Assembly: GCA_013399855.1 (NCBI GenBank)
Contig: VXAY01004951.1
Span: forward strand, 266,332-330,331
Direction of reading: 5' to 3'
Source of the DNA: Oxyruncus cristatus
Lineage: Eukaryota > Chordata > Aves > Passeriformes > Cotingidae
DNA: 64,000 bases
Below the pieces are notes generated by a model, which saw nothing but the letters and a program-made list of their open reading frames with translations, did not search any database and was not told the origin of the DNA. Positions 37,693 through 49,009 of the stretch are shown here, piece by piece. Made by a program: the position numbers and the translations under genes. The first letter of the stretch is position 1. The number at the start of each line of letters is the position of its first letter.

Positions 37693-38194
37693 TTCATAGA
37701 ATCATAGAATCAGACGGGTTGGAAAGGACCTCTGAGATCATCAAGTCCAACCCTTGATCCAACACCACCGCGGTTACCAGACTATGGAACTAAGTGCCAC
37801 TTCCAGCCTCATCTTGAAAACCTCCAGGGATGGAGAATCCACCACTTCCCTGGGCAGCCCATTCCAATGGCTGATTACTCTCTCTGTAAAGAATTTCTTT
37901 CTAATATCCAACCTAAACCTCCCCTGGCACAGCTTAAGGCCATGCCCTCTTGTCTGACGGCTGGTTGCCTGGGAGAAGAGACCAACCCCCACCTGGCTAC
38001 AACTTCATTTCAGGTGGTTGTAGAGAACAATAAGGTCTCCCCTGAGCCTCCTTTTCTCCAGGCTAAACAACCCCAGCTCCTTCAGCCTCTCCTCATAGGA
38101 CTTGTGCTCAAGTCCCTTCACCAGCCTGGTTGCTCTTCTCTGCACCTGCTCCAGCACCTCAATATCCTTCCTGAACTGAGGGGCAACTTGGGAT
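37693..38194 (-). mobile_element. CR1 LINE, 5'-truncated, about 500 bp
   Basis: Its 3' end TTCATAGAATCATAGAATCA carries two octamer units. It continues through GGGTTGGAAAGGACCTCTGA, the 3' UTR, and the last about 130 codons of ORF2 to CTTCCTGAACTGAGGGGC. The tail (GGACCTCTGAGATCATCAAG) marks a subfamily distinct from the GGGACCTTAAAG copies. Reading on the minus strand is open except for one TGA, so it is a comparatively young copy. Confidence 0.95.
37774..38194 (-). pseudogene. CR1 ORF2 C-terminal remnant with one in-frame stop
   Basis: The minus-strand frame covers the end of the CR1 ORF2 protein. Landmarks in order are [15 protein letters not shown], then [28 protein letters not shown], the in-frame stop TGA at 38005-38007, then [21 protein letters not shown] and [10 protein letters not shown]. 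The parts before and after the stop are in the same frame, so this is a nonsense codon and not a frameshift. In CR1 sequences as I recall them, that position and the next encode two glycines (GGA GGT), where this copy has TGA AGT. The remnant lacks endonuclease and catalytic reverse-transcriptase regions and cannot be functional. Confidence 0.9.
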
Positions 38195-40879
38195 GTATCA
38201 AGATCTGACAAACCCCTAGAGATGGAGGAAAGGAAGTTTCCTTCATCTATACACTGCAAAAGCATTCTCAGTGATTACCGCTGCTCCTCCATCCATGGCC
38301 CCTTTTCCCTGGCATCTCCCCTTACAACAGACCCTGCTCTCCTCCCCCCACAGCCCAACATCATCACACACAGTCACACAACCACAGAGCACCAGTGCCA
38401 ATGGCAAAAATGGAGTTTTCAAACACAAGTAGCAACAGATGCCTTGTTCGCAACTTAGCACAGTTTCCCAAGACAGCAGGAAAAGATTACCAATTTTGAG
38501 ATTCTCAGTAAAGTATTTAATTCCCCTCTCTGTTGATTCACCAGCCTAAATATTACAGTGCTTGCTTGGGGAAGGAAGAGAGACAAAAGGGACTAACCCT
38601 CTTTACCTCATCCATCATTTTAAGGATGCAAGACCACCCTTGATGCTTTATGACAAGGTTCACTAGGCTTTGCAGGCAGCTTTTTTAATTTGGCTAGCTA
38701 ATAACATAAAGGGAAAGACCACCACTTTAGCTTCTCAGCCCTGCACCATACAGATTCATGTTACGGTATCTGCATTCTTAGGGTAACCTAGCACATTATG
38801 CCAGCACTTGGCCAAATTTGGAGGAGTTTTTCCATGCTCAGCAGAACTGCTTTACAGCAGAGCTTGTTCTTCAAAGCCCCTCATGCTGCCCGTGCTGCCC
38901 TTCTGTTTGCAGGGGCTTTCTGTGGATGTCAGTGAATGTCACAGTGGCATAAACGTCATGTGATGGTGGGTGGCTCATAAAACAAGGTCTTCCCAGAGCT
39001 GCAACTCTCCGAAAGCAGCTGCTGACAATACTCCAACCATCCCAGTCCTGCCAACCAGCCAGTTTTGCCCTGGAAAGCACCTGATCTTCCAGTTTAAGCG
39101 TCTTTTCACCATCCCAGTGGCCCATGACCTTCAGCTCTAGAAACAGCACCAGCCTCAAAGCACAAACCCTGCGTCAGCCAGCCTGTCGCAGCACGTGCAA
39201 AGAGCTTTTGTTGGGAAGAAAAGCCATGGACCAGAGAAGTGTTCAAAGCACATGTGTGGACAGTCAGCAGTAGATAAGGACTGTGTTCACTCAGACATAC
39301 AGAAATTCATGGTTGACTAAGCACAAAAAAACCCCCAACCTTTATCATGCTTACATGGGCAAGTCTATAAACAATCCCAATGGATGGAGCACACTGCTAA
39401 CAATTTCCTTGTCAGAGCTGCAGAAGTGAGAGCTGCACTATCTACCAGACAAGTTAATGCCCTCAGATTTTAAGGGGTTATTAGAGTCACCAGGGACATC
39501 AATGGCTGCATTTCTCCTGTGGCATTTTAATACCTCCATAGCAGGGAGGCAGCTGCCTCTCCATGTACCTGTGTCCTCTTCCATCCCTGGTGAACAATAC
39601 CAACACTAAATCTGACATCCATGCAACCTGACAGAATTATTGTGCAAGAGAAATGGTTCTCAAGTGCCTCTGGCTTTTTGCACAGAGCTATGCAAGGCTG
39701 GGACATGCCCTGTGGCTGTGCCTGGTTGCTCAGGATATATCAGCTGCAGCCACTCTGCCATTACGTTCATAGAATTCATAGAAACACCTTCAAGAGTCTT
39801 CCTGGGCAACATTCCTAGGAAGGAGGAAAGGCTCTCTGAGAATATATGGACAGACATCAGCCCTGTACAATGCCAGGAACCCTAATGGAACCTCAGCATC
39901 CCTTCCTGTCACTGCAGGCAGAGTCCAAACACGGGGGAGCTGCGCATCAGATTAGGAACACAAACCTGTGGTGAGACCCTGCTGTGTCCACGGGCACATT
40001 GAAGCTAAAGCATCTTCCATGTCTATCGTGGGGTTACACAGGTCACATAGAAAACATCTTCACAAAAGCAATGATCCCAAATGCACACTGTGAGTATGGG
40101 CTCAGCAGAAGGTCCCAGACCGCTCCTTTCATCAGGGATGCAGGAAAAAAACAGATCCTATTTGATCTGCAGTGGGCAAGGGAACAGAGCATGAGCGCCC
40201 TCGTTCCTCTGGTGTCCTTGCAATTAACAGGGGCTCCTCAGCTTCAGTACACCAAGAGGGAAAAGCTTCCGAAAGCCCCAGCCGACAGGGTTAACTGGAT
40301 GGGTTTGGGATGGAGGGAGCAAATCTTCCCCCAACGACAGCTTAACACTACCACCTGGTGGAGAAAGCCAAATTTGCTCTGCTGCTTCAGAGTGAGGCTG
40401 TAGAGGGATGCAAAGAAATGCAACGAAAGAAGATAAAGACGTAACAGTACTATTCAGGCTTATTTTTCCAAAGAAACTGCATTTTCCACCCCTTCTCAGC
40501 GCTCAGTGAGGGTGAAAAACACACTGAGACTGAGCTGTTTAGTTCACGTGTCCCACTACAAACCCAGCCACACGGCCAGCAAAGAGGCTCTTGGTGTGGG
40601 GCATCCCAGCAGCCTCCTCCCAAGCTGCTTCGTTTAATATATCCCAAAATAAAATAAGCCTTCAAGGATTGTCAGGAGGCAACCAGGCAGCTAAATCAGC
40701 CTACACAGTACAAACAAGTGCCTCTCAGTGATACCCACCTCCAATTAAAGATATTTCTTAGCTAGGTATTAAAAAAAAAAATCAAGCTCCCCAATATTTA
40801 TATTAACAAAGGAATTATTCAGAGAAGCCCCAGATGAGAAAGGAAATAGGAAAAACTACAGAACCAGAGGACTAAATAA

Positions 40880-41160
40880 ATTCCTAAATCTGCTCGTATC
40901 TAACGGTTTTGAAGCGTTTAATTAGCAATCTTTCCAGAATCTGCAGACAAAACATTCATTTTTCACAATGTGAGGGTTTCATTGCACTTAAGTAGCCTCA
41001 TTATGCAGTTCCATCCTGGTGTTGAATCAATTAAGCATGGCAGCGATAGAGCAAAGTGGAACTAAAACTAATGTTCTAGTGGGAGCTAAATCACCAGGAT
41101 TATTCAGAGTGAAATGCTGCTTAAGGAGACCCAGGCGAAGGTTATTTACACTCGTGAGCA
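40880..41160. promoter_or_regulatory. Conserved-element-like AT-rich block (candidate enhancer)
   Basis: About 280 bases of non-repetitive AT-rich sequence with clustered homeodomain-type cores (TTTAATTAGCAATC, TGAATCAATTAAGC), a CACTTAAG NKX-type motif (CATTGCACTTAAGTAG) and an unbroken look typical of vertebrate conserved non-coding elements. Conservation was not tested. Confidence 0.3.
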
Positions 41161-41297
41161 TCACTGTGCTGCGCCAGGTAACATGGAGAGCTTGACCTAC
41201 TGCTGCACCCCTCCAAGATGCAGCAAATTAAACCCCTAAATCATGGGAGGTGCTTGCACTCTCATAGCTAATTTAAGACTCTGAGTAACTTTATTTT

Positions 41298-41311
41298 TAT
41301 ATATATATATC
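41298..41311. repeat. Short (AT)n run
   Basis: About seven AT units in a T-rich setting. Confidence 0.8.
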
Positions 41312-41721
41312 ATATAGATAACTTACATAAATGTGTTTTAATTTTATACATCTGAAACAAAATTCTATCTAAATTAAAGCTCTGAAGGAAAGTCTCATTC
41401 AAAACCAGCAATATCTTAACAGAGATGAGGTAAGTAACTTCCACTTTTTATAAAATTGTGCAGTGAAAAATCCTGAGCAAGAGTCTTGGCTACTGCAAAT
41501 CAGACACTGTTGACTTCTACTCAACTACAACAACTTACAGACTCCTCCACAATTTGCCATGGCCACTAATTAGTTTATCAAAGACTCCCTGCCAGTTGTG
41601 AGCTCCTGAGATGATTGAAGTTGGTGTGTTGGGGGGGGTTAACATGTAATTAATTTTTCCATTTGCTGTTTTCTCCCCTCCTTGCTCTTGGCTCAGCTCA
41701 CACTGCTCTGTCTTTGGATCA

Positions 41722-41735
41722 AGCTGAGCTCAGCT
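41722..41735. repeat. 14-bp perfect palindrome AGCTGAGCTCAGCT
   Basis: The sequence equals its own reverse complement and contains TGAGCTCA, a near match to MARE/AP-1-type dimer sites. A related GGCTCAGCTC occurs about 30 bases upstream (about 41690-41699). It may be a dimeric factor site. Confidence 0.55.
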
Positions 41736-42468
41736 CAAGCATGGTGCTGCAGCTATGTTGTGCTTAGCCCAGGGATTTCTCGCCAGATGTTAATGGTGTT
41801 TATTAAGAGAAGTGATTGTGAACAGAAATTGCTCTGAATTTCAGCCAAAATAGGCATTCAGTTGCTCGGCTGCTCAGATCTGCAGGAGAACCAAGGTTTG
41901 GGTATTCTAAACAGAAAACTGCTTCCATTTGGAAATGCTGGGGGTAGGAAAGTTTTGGGAGTCACCTAATGTCCATCTTTGCACAGGACAAAGCAGATTT
42001 TACCTCTGAGTCTTTGGCCCTGAGATCCTGTTACTTACAGGGCAAAAAAAAGCTATGAAGCAGCCAAACCAGATCCTCAAGCTGTTGCTGTGGTGTCCTG
42101 CTGAAATCAAAACTCTCTGGTTTCCCACCACTGCTGGCCCAAGAGAAGTAACTTTTGCACAGAGACATTTATTTTGTGAAAGCTGCAAGTCAAAAGCTTT
42201 GTGCTCCCCCTCGAAAGACAATTTCATCAGAATATTTCCTTAGATTAAGTAATTTTAATAGCATCCCTCTAGATACCATTTACATACCATTTGCCTGGAA
42301 AACAGACCAGCTTCCAGTAGGAAAGCAGGCAGCCCTGACCCAGCATCTCCCCAACCAGCCTGTGAAGACAGGAATGAAATTAATCCCTGGTTGACTTCCA
42401 AAAAGTTGCACAAATTAGACAGAAAGTCACGGCAACTCCTGAGCCAAAAAGTTATCAAACTGGGGACT

Positions 42469-42526
42469 AGAAAACTACACCACTGCTTCACCTTTACAGA
42501 AAACTACACCACTGCTTCACCTTCAT
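42469..42526. repeat. 29-bp tandem duplication, two copies
   Basis: Two adjacent units, each beginning AGAAAACTACACCACTGCTT (42469-42497 and 42498-42526), differ only in the last bases. Near-identity points to a recent duplication. Confidence 0.92.
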
Positions 42527-43775
42527 AGGTCAGCAGGAGCTTGGCCACGGAGCCAGGAGGGACTCAAGGTGTCAGGATAGGGTGAAGGGTTAATCTAGAG
42601 GATGGAGGACACTGGCTCTGCAGCATCCTGCCAGGGTGGGCTATGAGGAGCCAAGGAGTTTGGTAAAAAACCTGTTAGCTTCTCCCAAGCGTCACAGAGG
42701 CAACACAGCCCTGCAGAATGTTTCCATTGTAATAAATTGGCATTTTCTGATGGAAAAAAAAAAAGAATGCTCAGCCTGGAAGCAGTTTTGTAGTGAGTGC
42801 TGCCAGCGCACACTGGAGTCAGGGTGTTTGAGAAGCCTCTTGCTTTCTCAGGTATCCAAAATGAAATTTCAGAGCCCAGGCTCAGGCTCCCCTTTTCTCA
42901 CTAATCTTGGCTGCTCTTCATCTTTCCATCAGATGGGTCAACAGCAAATCTTGTGGCACCATCCTTTATGTTGGGGTTGCTCCATATAAGTCATCATGAG
43001 TCTTGCTTCTTTCCCGGATTTAGGCAGAGGCAAGGTTTGCAGATCCTGTCTCAGGAGGCTCCTTTCATCTTCTGTGTCCTTCTTTTTGTTCAGGCTCCAG
43101 GAAAGTATTTTTGTTTCCCAAATCCCTCTCATGCTTCATGGGGACACTCACAGCCTGAGGCATCTGAAAAGATGTTGGAAAGGCAGAAGCTGTGCTTTCT
43201 TGCCCATGCAAGGAGAAATGGAAAAATTTTTGTATTTGGCCCTGCTAGCAGCGTTGCTTCTGGAGTTTTAGTGGTGCAAAGCATCCTGATAATGCCCTCT
43301 CCTAGAGGACATCCTACACAGAGGGCAGGAAACTGCTGTTGTGCAGCCAAGGCTGAGGCCCCAGCCTGAGCAGCAAGCTGGGCAGCAAGCAAAGGAGCTG
43401 GTCCAGCTGGCAGCTCTTCCCTTGTGCTTCTCCCGCCCTCTGCACATCTCCAAAAGGTTTTGAGAAAGTGCAGACCTGTCCACAAGCATCTGCAAGCTCC
43501 ACAGCCCCAGCAGAAAGCCTCACAGCTCCTGTCTCACAACTCAGGCTATGAGTTCATGGGCCTCCCCAAATGCCTGTCTTCTGGGGAAAACTGTCAAGAA
43601 AACAATGGCTCTCCAGATGTAGCATCCTGTGCCCTTCTTGGAGCAGCAGGGGAGCTCCAGTTCCTTTCTCTTTGGCACAGGCATCTTTGCAACTTCTTCT
43701 TCCACTGCCTTCCCAGCCTCACGCTTCCCTCTCCAGCCAGCTTTTCCCTCCCGATGTGGGCTCCAGGGAAGACTT

Positions 43776-44205
43776 TCATAGAAGCATTAATCTTGGAAAT
43801 TACCTTTAAGATTGTTGAGTCCAACTGTTAGCTTAACACTGCCAAGTCCACCACTAAACCACGTCTCTAAGGGCCACGTCTAGCTGGTTTTTTGAACTCT
43901 TCCAGGGACAGTGACACCACCTCTTCCCTGGGCATCCTGTTCTGATCCTTGACCACCATTTCAGTGAAGAGGAGTTTCCTAGTATCCAATCTAAACCTCT
44001 CCCAATGCAACTTGAGGCCATTTCTTCTTCGCCTGTCACTCGTTACCTGGGAGAAGAGACTGACCCCCACCTGGCTACAACTTCATTTCAGGGGGTTGTA
44101 GAGAACAATAAGGTCTCCTCTGAGCCTCCTTTTCTCCAGGCTAAACACCCCCAGCTCCCTGAGCCTCTCCTCGTGCTTCAGACCCTTCACCAACTGCATT
44201 ACTTT
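43776..44205 (-). mobile_element. CR1 LINE, 5'-truncated, about 430 bp
   Basis: The antisense tail (TTCATAGAAGCATTAATCTT) is degraded. The body is clear: CCACTAAACCACGTCTCTAA, ATCCAATCTAAACCTCTCCC, CACCTGGCTACAACTTCATT, then GGTCTCCTCTGAGCCTCCTT. The 3' part is of the same type as the plus-sense copy at 35607-35777. It is more diverged than the copy at 37693 and stops near a T-rich run at 44205. Confidence 0.93.
43867..44205 (-). pseudogene. CR1 ORF2 C-terminal remnant with one in-frame stop
   Basis: On the minus strand it reads [28 protein letters not shown], the stop TGA at 44083-44085, then VGVSLFSQ, RLDTRK, FTEMVV and MPREEVV. Both halves are in one frame. Compared with the copy at 37774-38194 it lacks about three codons before the ERLREL motif, which keeps the frame. 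It has the same TGA AGT pair of codons at the same place as that copy. It is truncated and inactive. Confidence 0.88.
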
Positions 44206-45075
44206 TTTTTGCCACCCATTGCACCCCCACTCTGCTACCTGGAGCTCAGAAGGACAAGGGACACTTGCATTGCCTAGTGAGAGAGGATCCACAGGTCTGT
44301 GCCAGTGCCAAACCCCACGTGGATATGACACAACCTGCTTCCAGCAAGTGGAGCTCACAGCTCCAGCTCCACAGCCCTTCCTTCCCTCCAACATCCCATG
44401 ACAGAAATTGACTGGATCCTCCTTGGAAGAGCCCTTTCCAGCTACTAGAACCCAACCACAGGCCAATGAATACTCAATACTGAGTTTTGCTGAGGACTCA
44501 GCCCCACCCAGTACTGGCAGATCTGCTGGGCTCGGGCCATGTTGCAGCAGTCGGGTCAAAGTAACCAAAACCTGGTTAATGGAAGTGATTTGGAAGTGAT
44601 TTCCCGGAGTCCTAGGGAGCCCCTGTGTGTTTATGCAGCTATGGGAAGAACAGCAGACAAGTCATCACACACAAGAAGGGCTTTGTCATGCTCTGCTTAG
44701 TTTCAGAATGGGACCCACCAGGGTCTGAACTTCCAAAAATCAAAAGGACTTACTAGTGTCCAGCAACTGGCATCATTTTCAGTCCAGGCAGCTCAGCAGT
44801 GTCTTCTCTCAGTCACACATGCTTCAGACTACCCTAAAATACCATCTCTGGCTCACCACAAGGCAAAGCTTTAGCTCAACCCCGAAGCTTTCCATTACCT
44901 GCCTTGCACAGACCAGATTTCTCTGGCCTTCAGCCTACAAATCAAGAGACCCCACCCAACCTCCCTTGGCACTAAATAACCTGGGTTTGAGCATGATGAG
45001 CCCTGGACCCAATCTGTTCCACCTGGGCAAACAAGTCACACCTGGCTCAGGTGAAGCTGCGTCAAACTTTCTTAC
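44206..45075. other. Non-coding stretch without a recognisable gene
   Basis: Unique DNA between a CR1 and a possible exon. It contains the perfect 11-bp tandem repeat at 44581-44602. Confidence 0.55.
44581..44602 (+). repeat. Perfect tandem 11-mer GGAAGTGATTT, two copies
   Basis: Two identical adjacent units. Each contains GGAAGTG, the core of an ETS-factor site, so the repeat doubles a possible ETS motif. Confidence 0.9.
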
Positions 45076-45180
45076 AGGGTTGTGACAGCCCGTGAGGATC
45101 ATCCAACAGTAACACCCAAATGAAAGCTCGCTTCCAGAAATCATGGTCCCAACAAATGCTGTCCACTTCCTCTCAGCGTC
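45076..45180 (-). CDS. Possible 105-bp exon, product unrecognised
   Basis: On the minus strand a long pyrimidine-rich tract (about 45183-45225) ends in GTGGAG, a good acceptor. It is followed by exactly 35 open codons in one frame and then a strong donor, CCT|GTAAGA. The exon is symmetric (phase 0-0). Its translation starts DAERKW, contains AFVGTMISGSELSFG, then a short hydrophobic, Cys/Trp-rich segment, and ends GCHNP. The charged turn followed by AFVGTM and a glycine-rich helix loosely recalls the middle loop and next helix of SLC22-type transporters, but the match is too weak to name it. No neighbouring exon was found. It may be a cryptic exon or a coincidence of splice-like signals. Confidence 0.25.
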
Positions 45181-45329
45181 CTCCACGGTGAGAATGTGGG
45201 AATTGGAGAAAAATAGAAGCACGGTAATGGAAACACCTTTTGCCAAGTCCTGGTGACTCTCAAAGTGCCTCTGTCATCAACAGGTACCAAAGACTCTGAG
45301 GACTGAAACTGGAAACCTCTGTAATCATT

Positions 45330-45465
45330 GGAGTCATAGAATCAAGAGTGGTTTGGGTTGGAAGGGACCTTAAAGATCATCTCATTCCAAGCCCCCTGCC
45401 ATGGGCAGGGACACTTTTCACTAGACCAGGTTACTCAGAGCCCCATCCAACCTGGCCTGGACCTG
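45330..45465 (-). mobile_element. CR1 LINE 3' fragment, about 135 bp
   Basis: It begins GGAGTCATAGAATCAAGAGT, then GGTTTGGGTTGGAAGGGACC and TTAAAGATCATCTCATTCCA, continues through GCCATGGGCAGGGACACTTT, and stops after CCCCATCCAACCTGGCCTGG. It is severely 5'-truncated and of the same subfamily group as the copies at 28001 and 36469. Confidence 0.93.
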
Positions 45466-48400
45466 GCATGAATCACTTGGGATTAAGGTAAAGGGTAGCT
45501 TGCTGCTGAGGGACAGGTGGAGACCTACTGGCCCCATGGTGAATCTTTGTAGGCCCTTTCTATGGAAAATAAACACATCCTGCCTTCCTGACTCACCATT
45601 ACACTGTTAACATTTGGTACCAAAGGGAATTGTTTCGTTGGTGGTAGAGAGAATCCTGAAGGCAGAAGACTTGTTGGTTGGCACAAATTAACCCCTGAAG
45701 GTTCACAGACTGAGAGAGGTTACTGCAGAGCAGCAGTGGTGGGGACCAACCAGCCAGAGCAGGGCATGAGGGACGGATGAAGGAGTGGTAAATGAAGAAA
45801 TGGGGTGTGGGAAGTCTGCAGGAAGGACTGGATATTTTAGGAGTGATGAAGGGAGAGATAATCATGCCTAGGACTGTGATGGACATAGAGGAAAGTTCCC
45901 CTGCCAGCATGGATGTGTCCCAGAGCTCCGCTGTTCCACTCTGCCCTCAGGACCCCATCCCAGACAGCTTTGTGAAAAAGAAAAATTGGTCTCTTGTTGC
46001 TGTGAGATGTGTTACATGCAGAGGTCCTGAGGGAGACAAATTCCCCAAAAAGGTCCAAGTTCACACATAAAAAGGAATCAAAACAGGGATCCTGAAGCCA
46101 GCAGCAGAGAGTAGGTGCCCAGAACCCAGAAAGAGTAAGATGTGCACCTGACTTTGAGCCATAGCATGTCCTGGGGACCTGTCTTTGTCAGCCAAGGCCA
46201 CCAGCAGGAGCAGAGGCAGGCCTGGACAGAGAATTACACACCAGGATAACTGGGAGTGCCCTAGTCTGTGCAACCCCGTCCTGAAATAACTGAATATCCA
46301 GTGGAAGAAACTCTGAGCCTCAAACATGCATTAGCTTAAACACAAAGGAGAGACAGCTCTTTAAATAAGGTGCAATTGGGCAGCTCTCTGAAGCCCAAAT
46401 TCAACTTCCAGGGCTGCATACAAGACTCCTAGCCATGTATGCCCTCTCCCTTCTTACGGAGAATCCTGGGAATGTTAATACTGGAAAAAAATGAATCCCC
46501 AAAAAATACAGGTTTCCCTTCACACCAGCAATTGTCTATCCCAATGCTCATGCCCAGAATGGCTCCCTGATGTGGAAGCCCACTGGCAAGCCCATGTCCG
46601 TACGGCTGTCCTCCAGAGCTGGAGGGACACATCCAAGCTGCTCCGTCCTGAGCCCCTGCCAGCTCCCAGGCCGTCTGCATTCACTGGCCAGGGACTGACA
46701 CTTTAACAGCACAACTGAGTTGCAAGGCCTGAGGACATTCCTTGGCTCTGCTCAGCTCGATGGTGTAGCTGCAGTTCCTCAGACCACTCCCTTCCTGCCT
46801 TTCATAGCCAAGGCCTCTTTGATGTATTTCCAGTGTAGGTTGGGTCGTAAAACTGCTCCACAGAAAGACCCTCTCATGGTCCTTGCTAAGGGAGGACTTC
46901 CCATACCCACCTTTTGCATGGGTGCTCATATTATGTAAACAATGTATTTGCTTTTACCTCTCTTTTTTTATCTCTTCTGCAAAAAGGCACAAGGCAACTC
47001 CCCCAGAAATCACCAGATTGGTTTTGGATTACTTCTTGGATTACTTAGGATAGGATTGGGTCTTCCCCGTGCACTTGTACTGCCCTGGATACTCATTTCC
47101 ACCAGCAGCTGGACATCTGCACAACCATCTGTGCACCAAGAATTGTGTCAGGTGTGCAGAAAAAAATGCCTTCTCTGGCAGCCAAGGGGCTGGATGTGGC
47201 TTGGAGTGACTGCACAAAGTACTGACACAACTGATGCACAGCAGGAGGTGGAGAAGCCAGGGTAGGAGGCAAGGGCACAGCGAGCCAATATTGCTGACCA
47301 AGACAGCATTGCATGTAACCCCAAACCCAGCTGATGACTGATATGGTATTTGCAAGCTCACCCTCTTAAACTGGCACGGCAATGTCTATACAAGCTGCAG
47401 TTGTTCAGCAAACTGCCATGCGAAGATACTCTGCATGGACAACCTCTTGATGAAAACAAAACAAAACCCAAAAAAAGCATTCTCAAGAGGACGGTTATAT
47501 TTGACCTAAGAGAACTGTGGGAACAAACATCAGCAGTATCACATATAGGTGTCAGTGCAAATTTTCTTCCTAAACAAGCAATCTTTTGCTATTTAAAAAA
47601 CCCTCTTGTTCTCAAGAACATTCCTTCCCCGAATTCCCCACACAAAGCTTGGATCGGATGTCTACTATTCATATATTTTTCCCTCTTGGTTTCAATATTA
47701 GCTGAGGAGCATTATCGGCAGGAGTTAGAGCCGGAAATAGGAAATGAGATGGAAATTGTTAACAAGAGGGGAAAATAGCTCAAGAAGGTTGATCCTTCTA
47801 AGAACTTATACAGCCTATGATTATGTAACACTCAGAACAGAAACAATTTAGCAAACTGAAAAGTCAAGACATATTTTGGATTTGATCTCGTTGTGCTGGT
47901 CAGGTATCTTGTTATTTGCTGTTTTGATGTGCTTTACAAATGCAGAATGTGCATGCAGTCCTTGTCCAAGAAGCTGACAGTCTAAGTGTGAAAGAAACGG
48001 CAGGTGTGTACATAGCACACAAGATGAAGAGGAAAAAGGAGGTAACAGGAGCCAGCAAAGTAAACTGTGGTCTTCGCAATATCTCTTGAAAGTTTTGCCA
48101 CTGGCTCTTCTGAACAAACAAAACCTCGTGTCAGAGGTGGCACTGCACACACAGTAGTCACAAAGCTAAAAGTCCAATGGGATAGAGGCAGGACACGGAA
48201 GATGGATATTCCAAGCCCAGCTCTGTCAGTTGCAGTCCGAATGCAACTTTAGTTCCAGCATCAGTGAGACCGAGAACGGCAGACAGTTCACTGTGGAAGG
48301 TGGAAACTAAAAGGCACATGCCCAAATGCATCCTCATGGGATGTGTCATCATTTAAGGTGTTCTATCTATGTGAATAACAATCCAGGATGAGACAACTGG

Positions 48401-49009
48401 AAAGGAACCACTGTTCTCCGCAGCTACATCTTTTCGTCTTTGTGCTCTGTGCATTGTGTTAATAATTAATAAACAGAAAACATGGAGGGAGAAAACCCAA
48501 CCACAGTTAAATCTGAGTTACTGCTGGTACACATTAAACAGAAGAATTTGGTACCACAAGTCAGGAGGGCACTAAATAACGAATCAATGCAGCAGGCAAT
48601 TTTCAGTGTTTCTTTCCAGTGCTTTTCCCATTTGTGCTCTGCTGGTGTTAATGTCCAATCTTGCTCCAAATAATTTATCCTTCCTGAAGACCAACACCAT
48701 GCAGTCTCTGTACTCATACTAAAAACCTGTCTCTATGATAGGATATACCAACATCCTACTGGCTGTGAAATAGAATCTCAGGGGACACTGCAGATGTTTA
48801 TTGCTGGTAGTTATTTACAACTGGAGTAGAAAAAAGCAATAGTTATTGTCATAAGCTGGAGAAGAGTCTTATCCTGGGGCAGGATGATTTAGGAGTAACT
48901 AACAAAAGATCATAAGCAATCAAGTTTGTGTGACCTGAAAAGTTAACCCCCTCTCTAACATAATGAAAACTCCTCATGTGCAGCAACAGCAAAGTAAAAT
49001 GGGCTTCCT
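45466..49009. other. Non-coding stretch without a recognisable gene
   Basis: Unique DNA. A perfect-looking 12-bp tandem pair (TTGGATTACTTC / TTGGATTACTTA, 47024-47047) is the only repeat noted. Frames up to 142 codons resemble no known protein. Confidence 0.55.

Larger units (their letters stand above)
38195..43775. other. Non-coding stretch without a recognisable gene
   Basis: Unique DNA holding a conserved-element-like block (40880-41160), an (AT)n run (41298-41311), a palindrome (41722-41735) and a 29-bp tandem duplication (42469-42526), each listed separately. A frame of 138 codons (42953-43369) resembles nothing known. Confidence 0.55.

Noticed and set aside
39768..39790. TTCATAGAATTCATAGAAACAC, similar to a CR1 octamer tail
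   Set aside because: No CR1 body follows in either direction. The octamer-like repeat alone is too short to support an element.
44083..44568. 161-codon minus-strand frame
   Set aside because: Only its last about 40 codons are real CR1 ORF2 sequence. The upstream part is unique DNA read by chance in the same frame.
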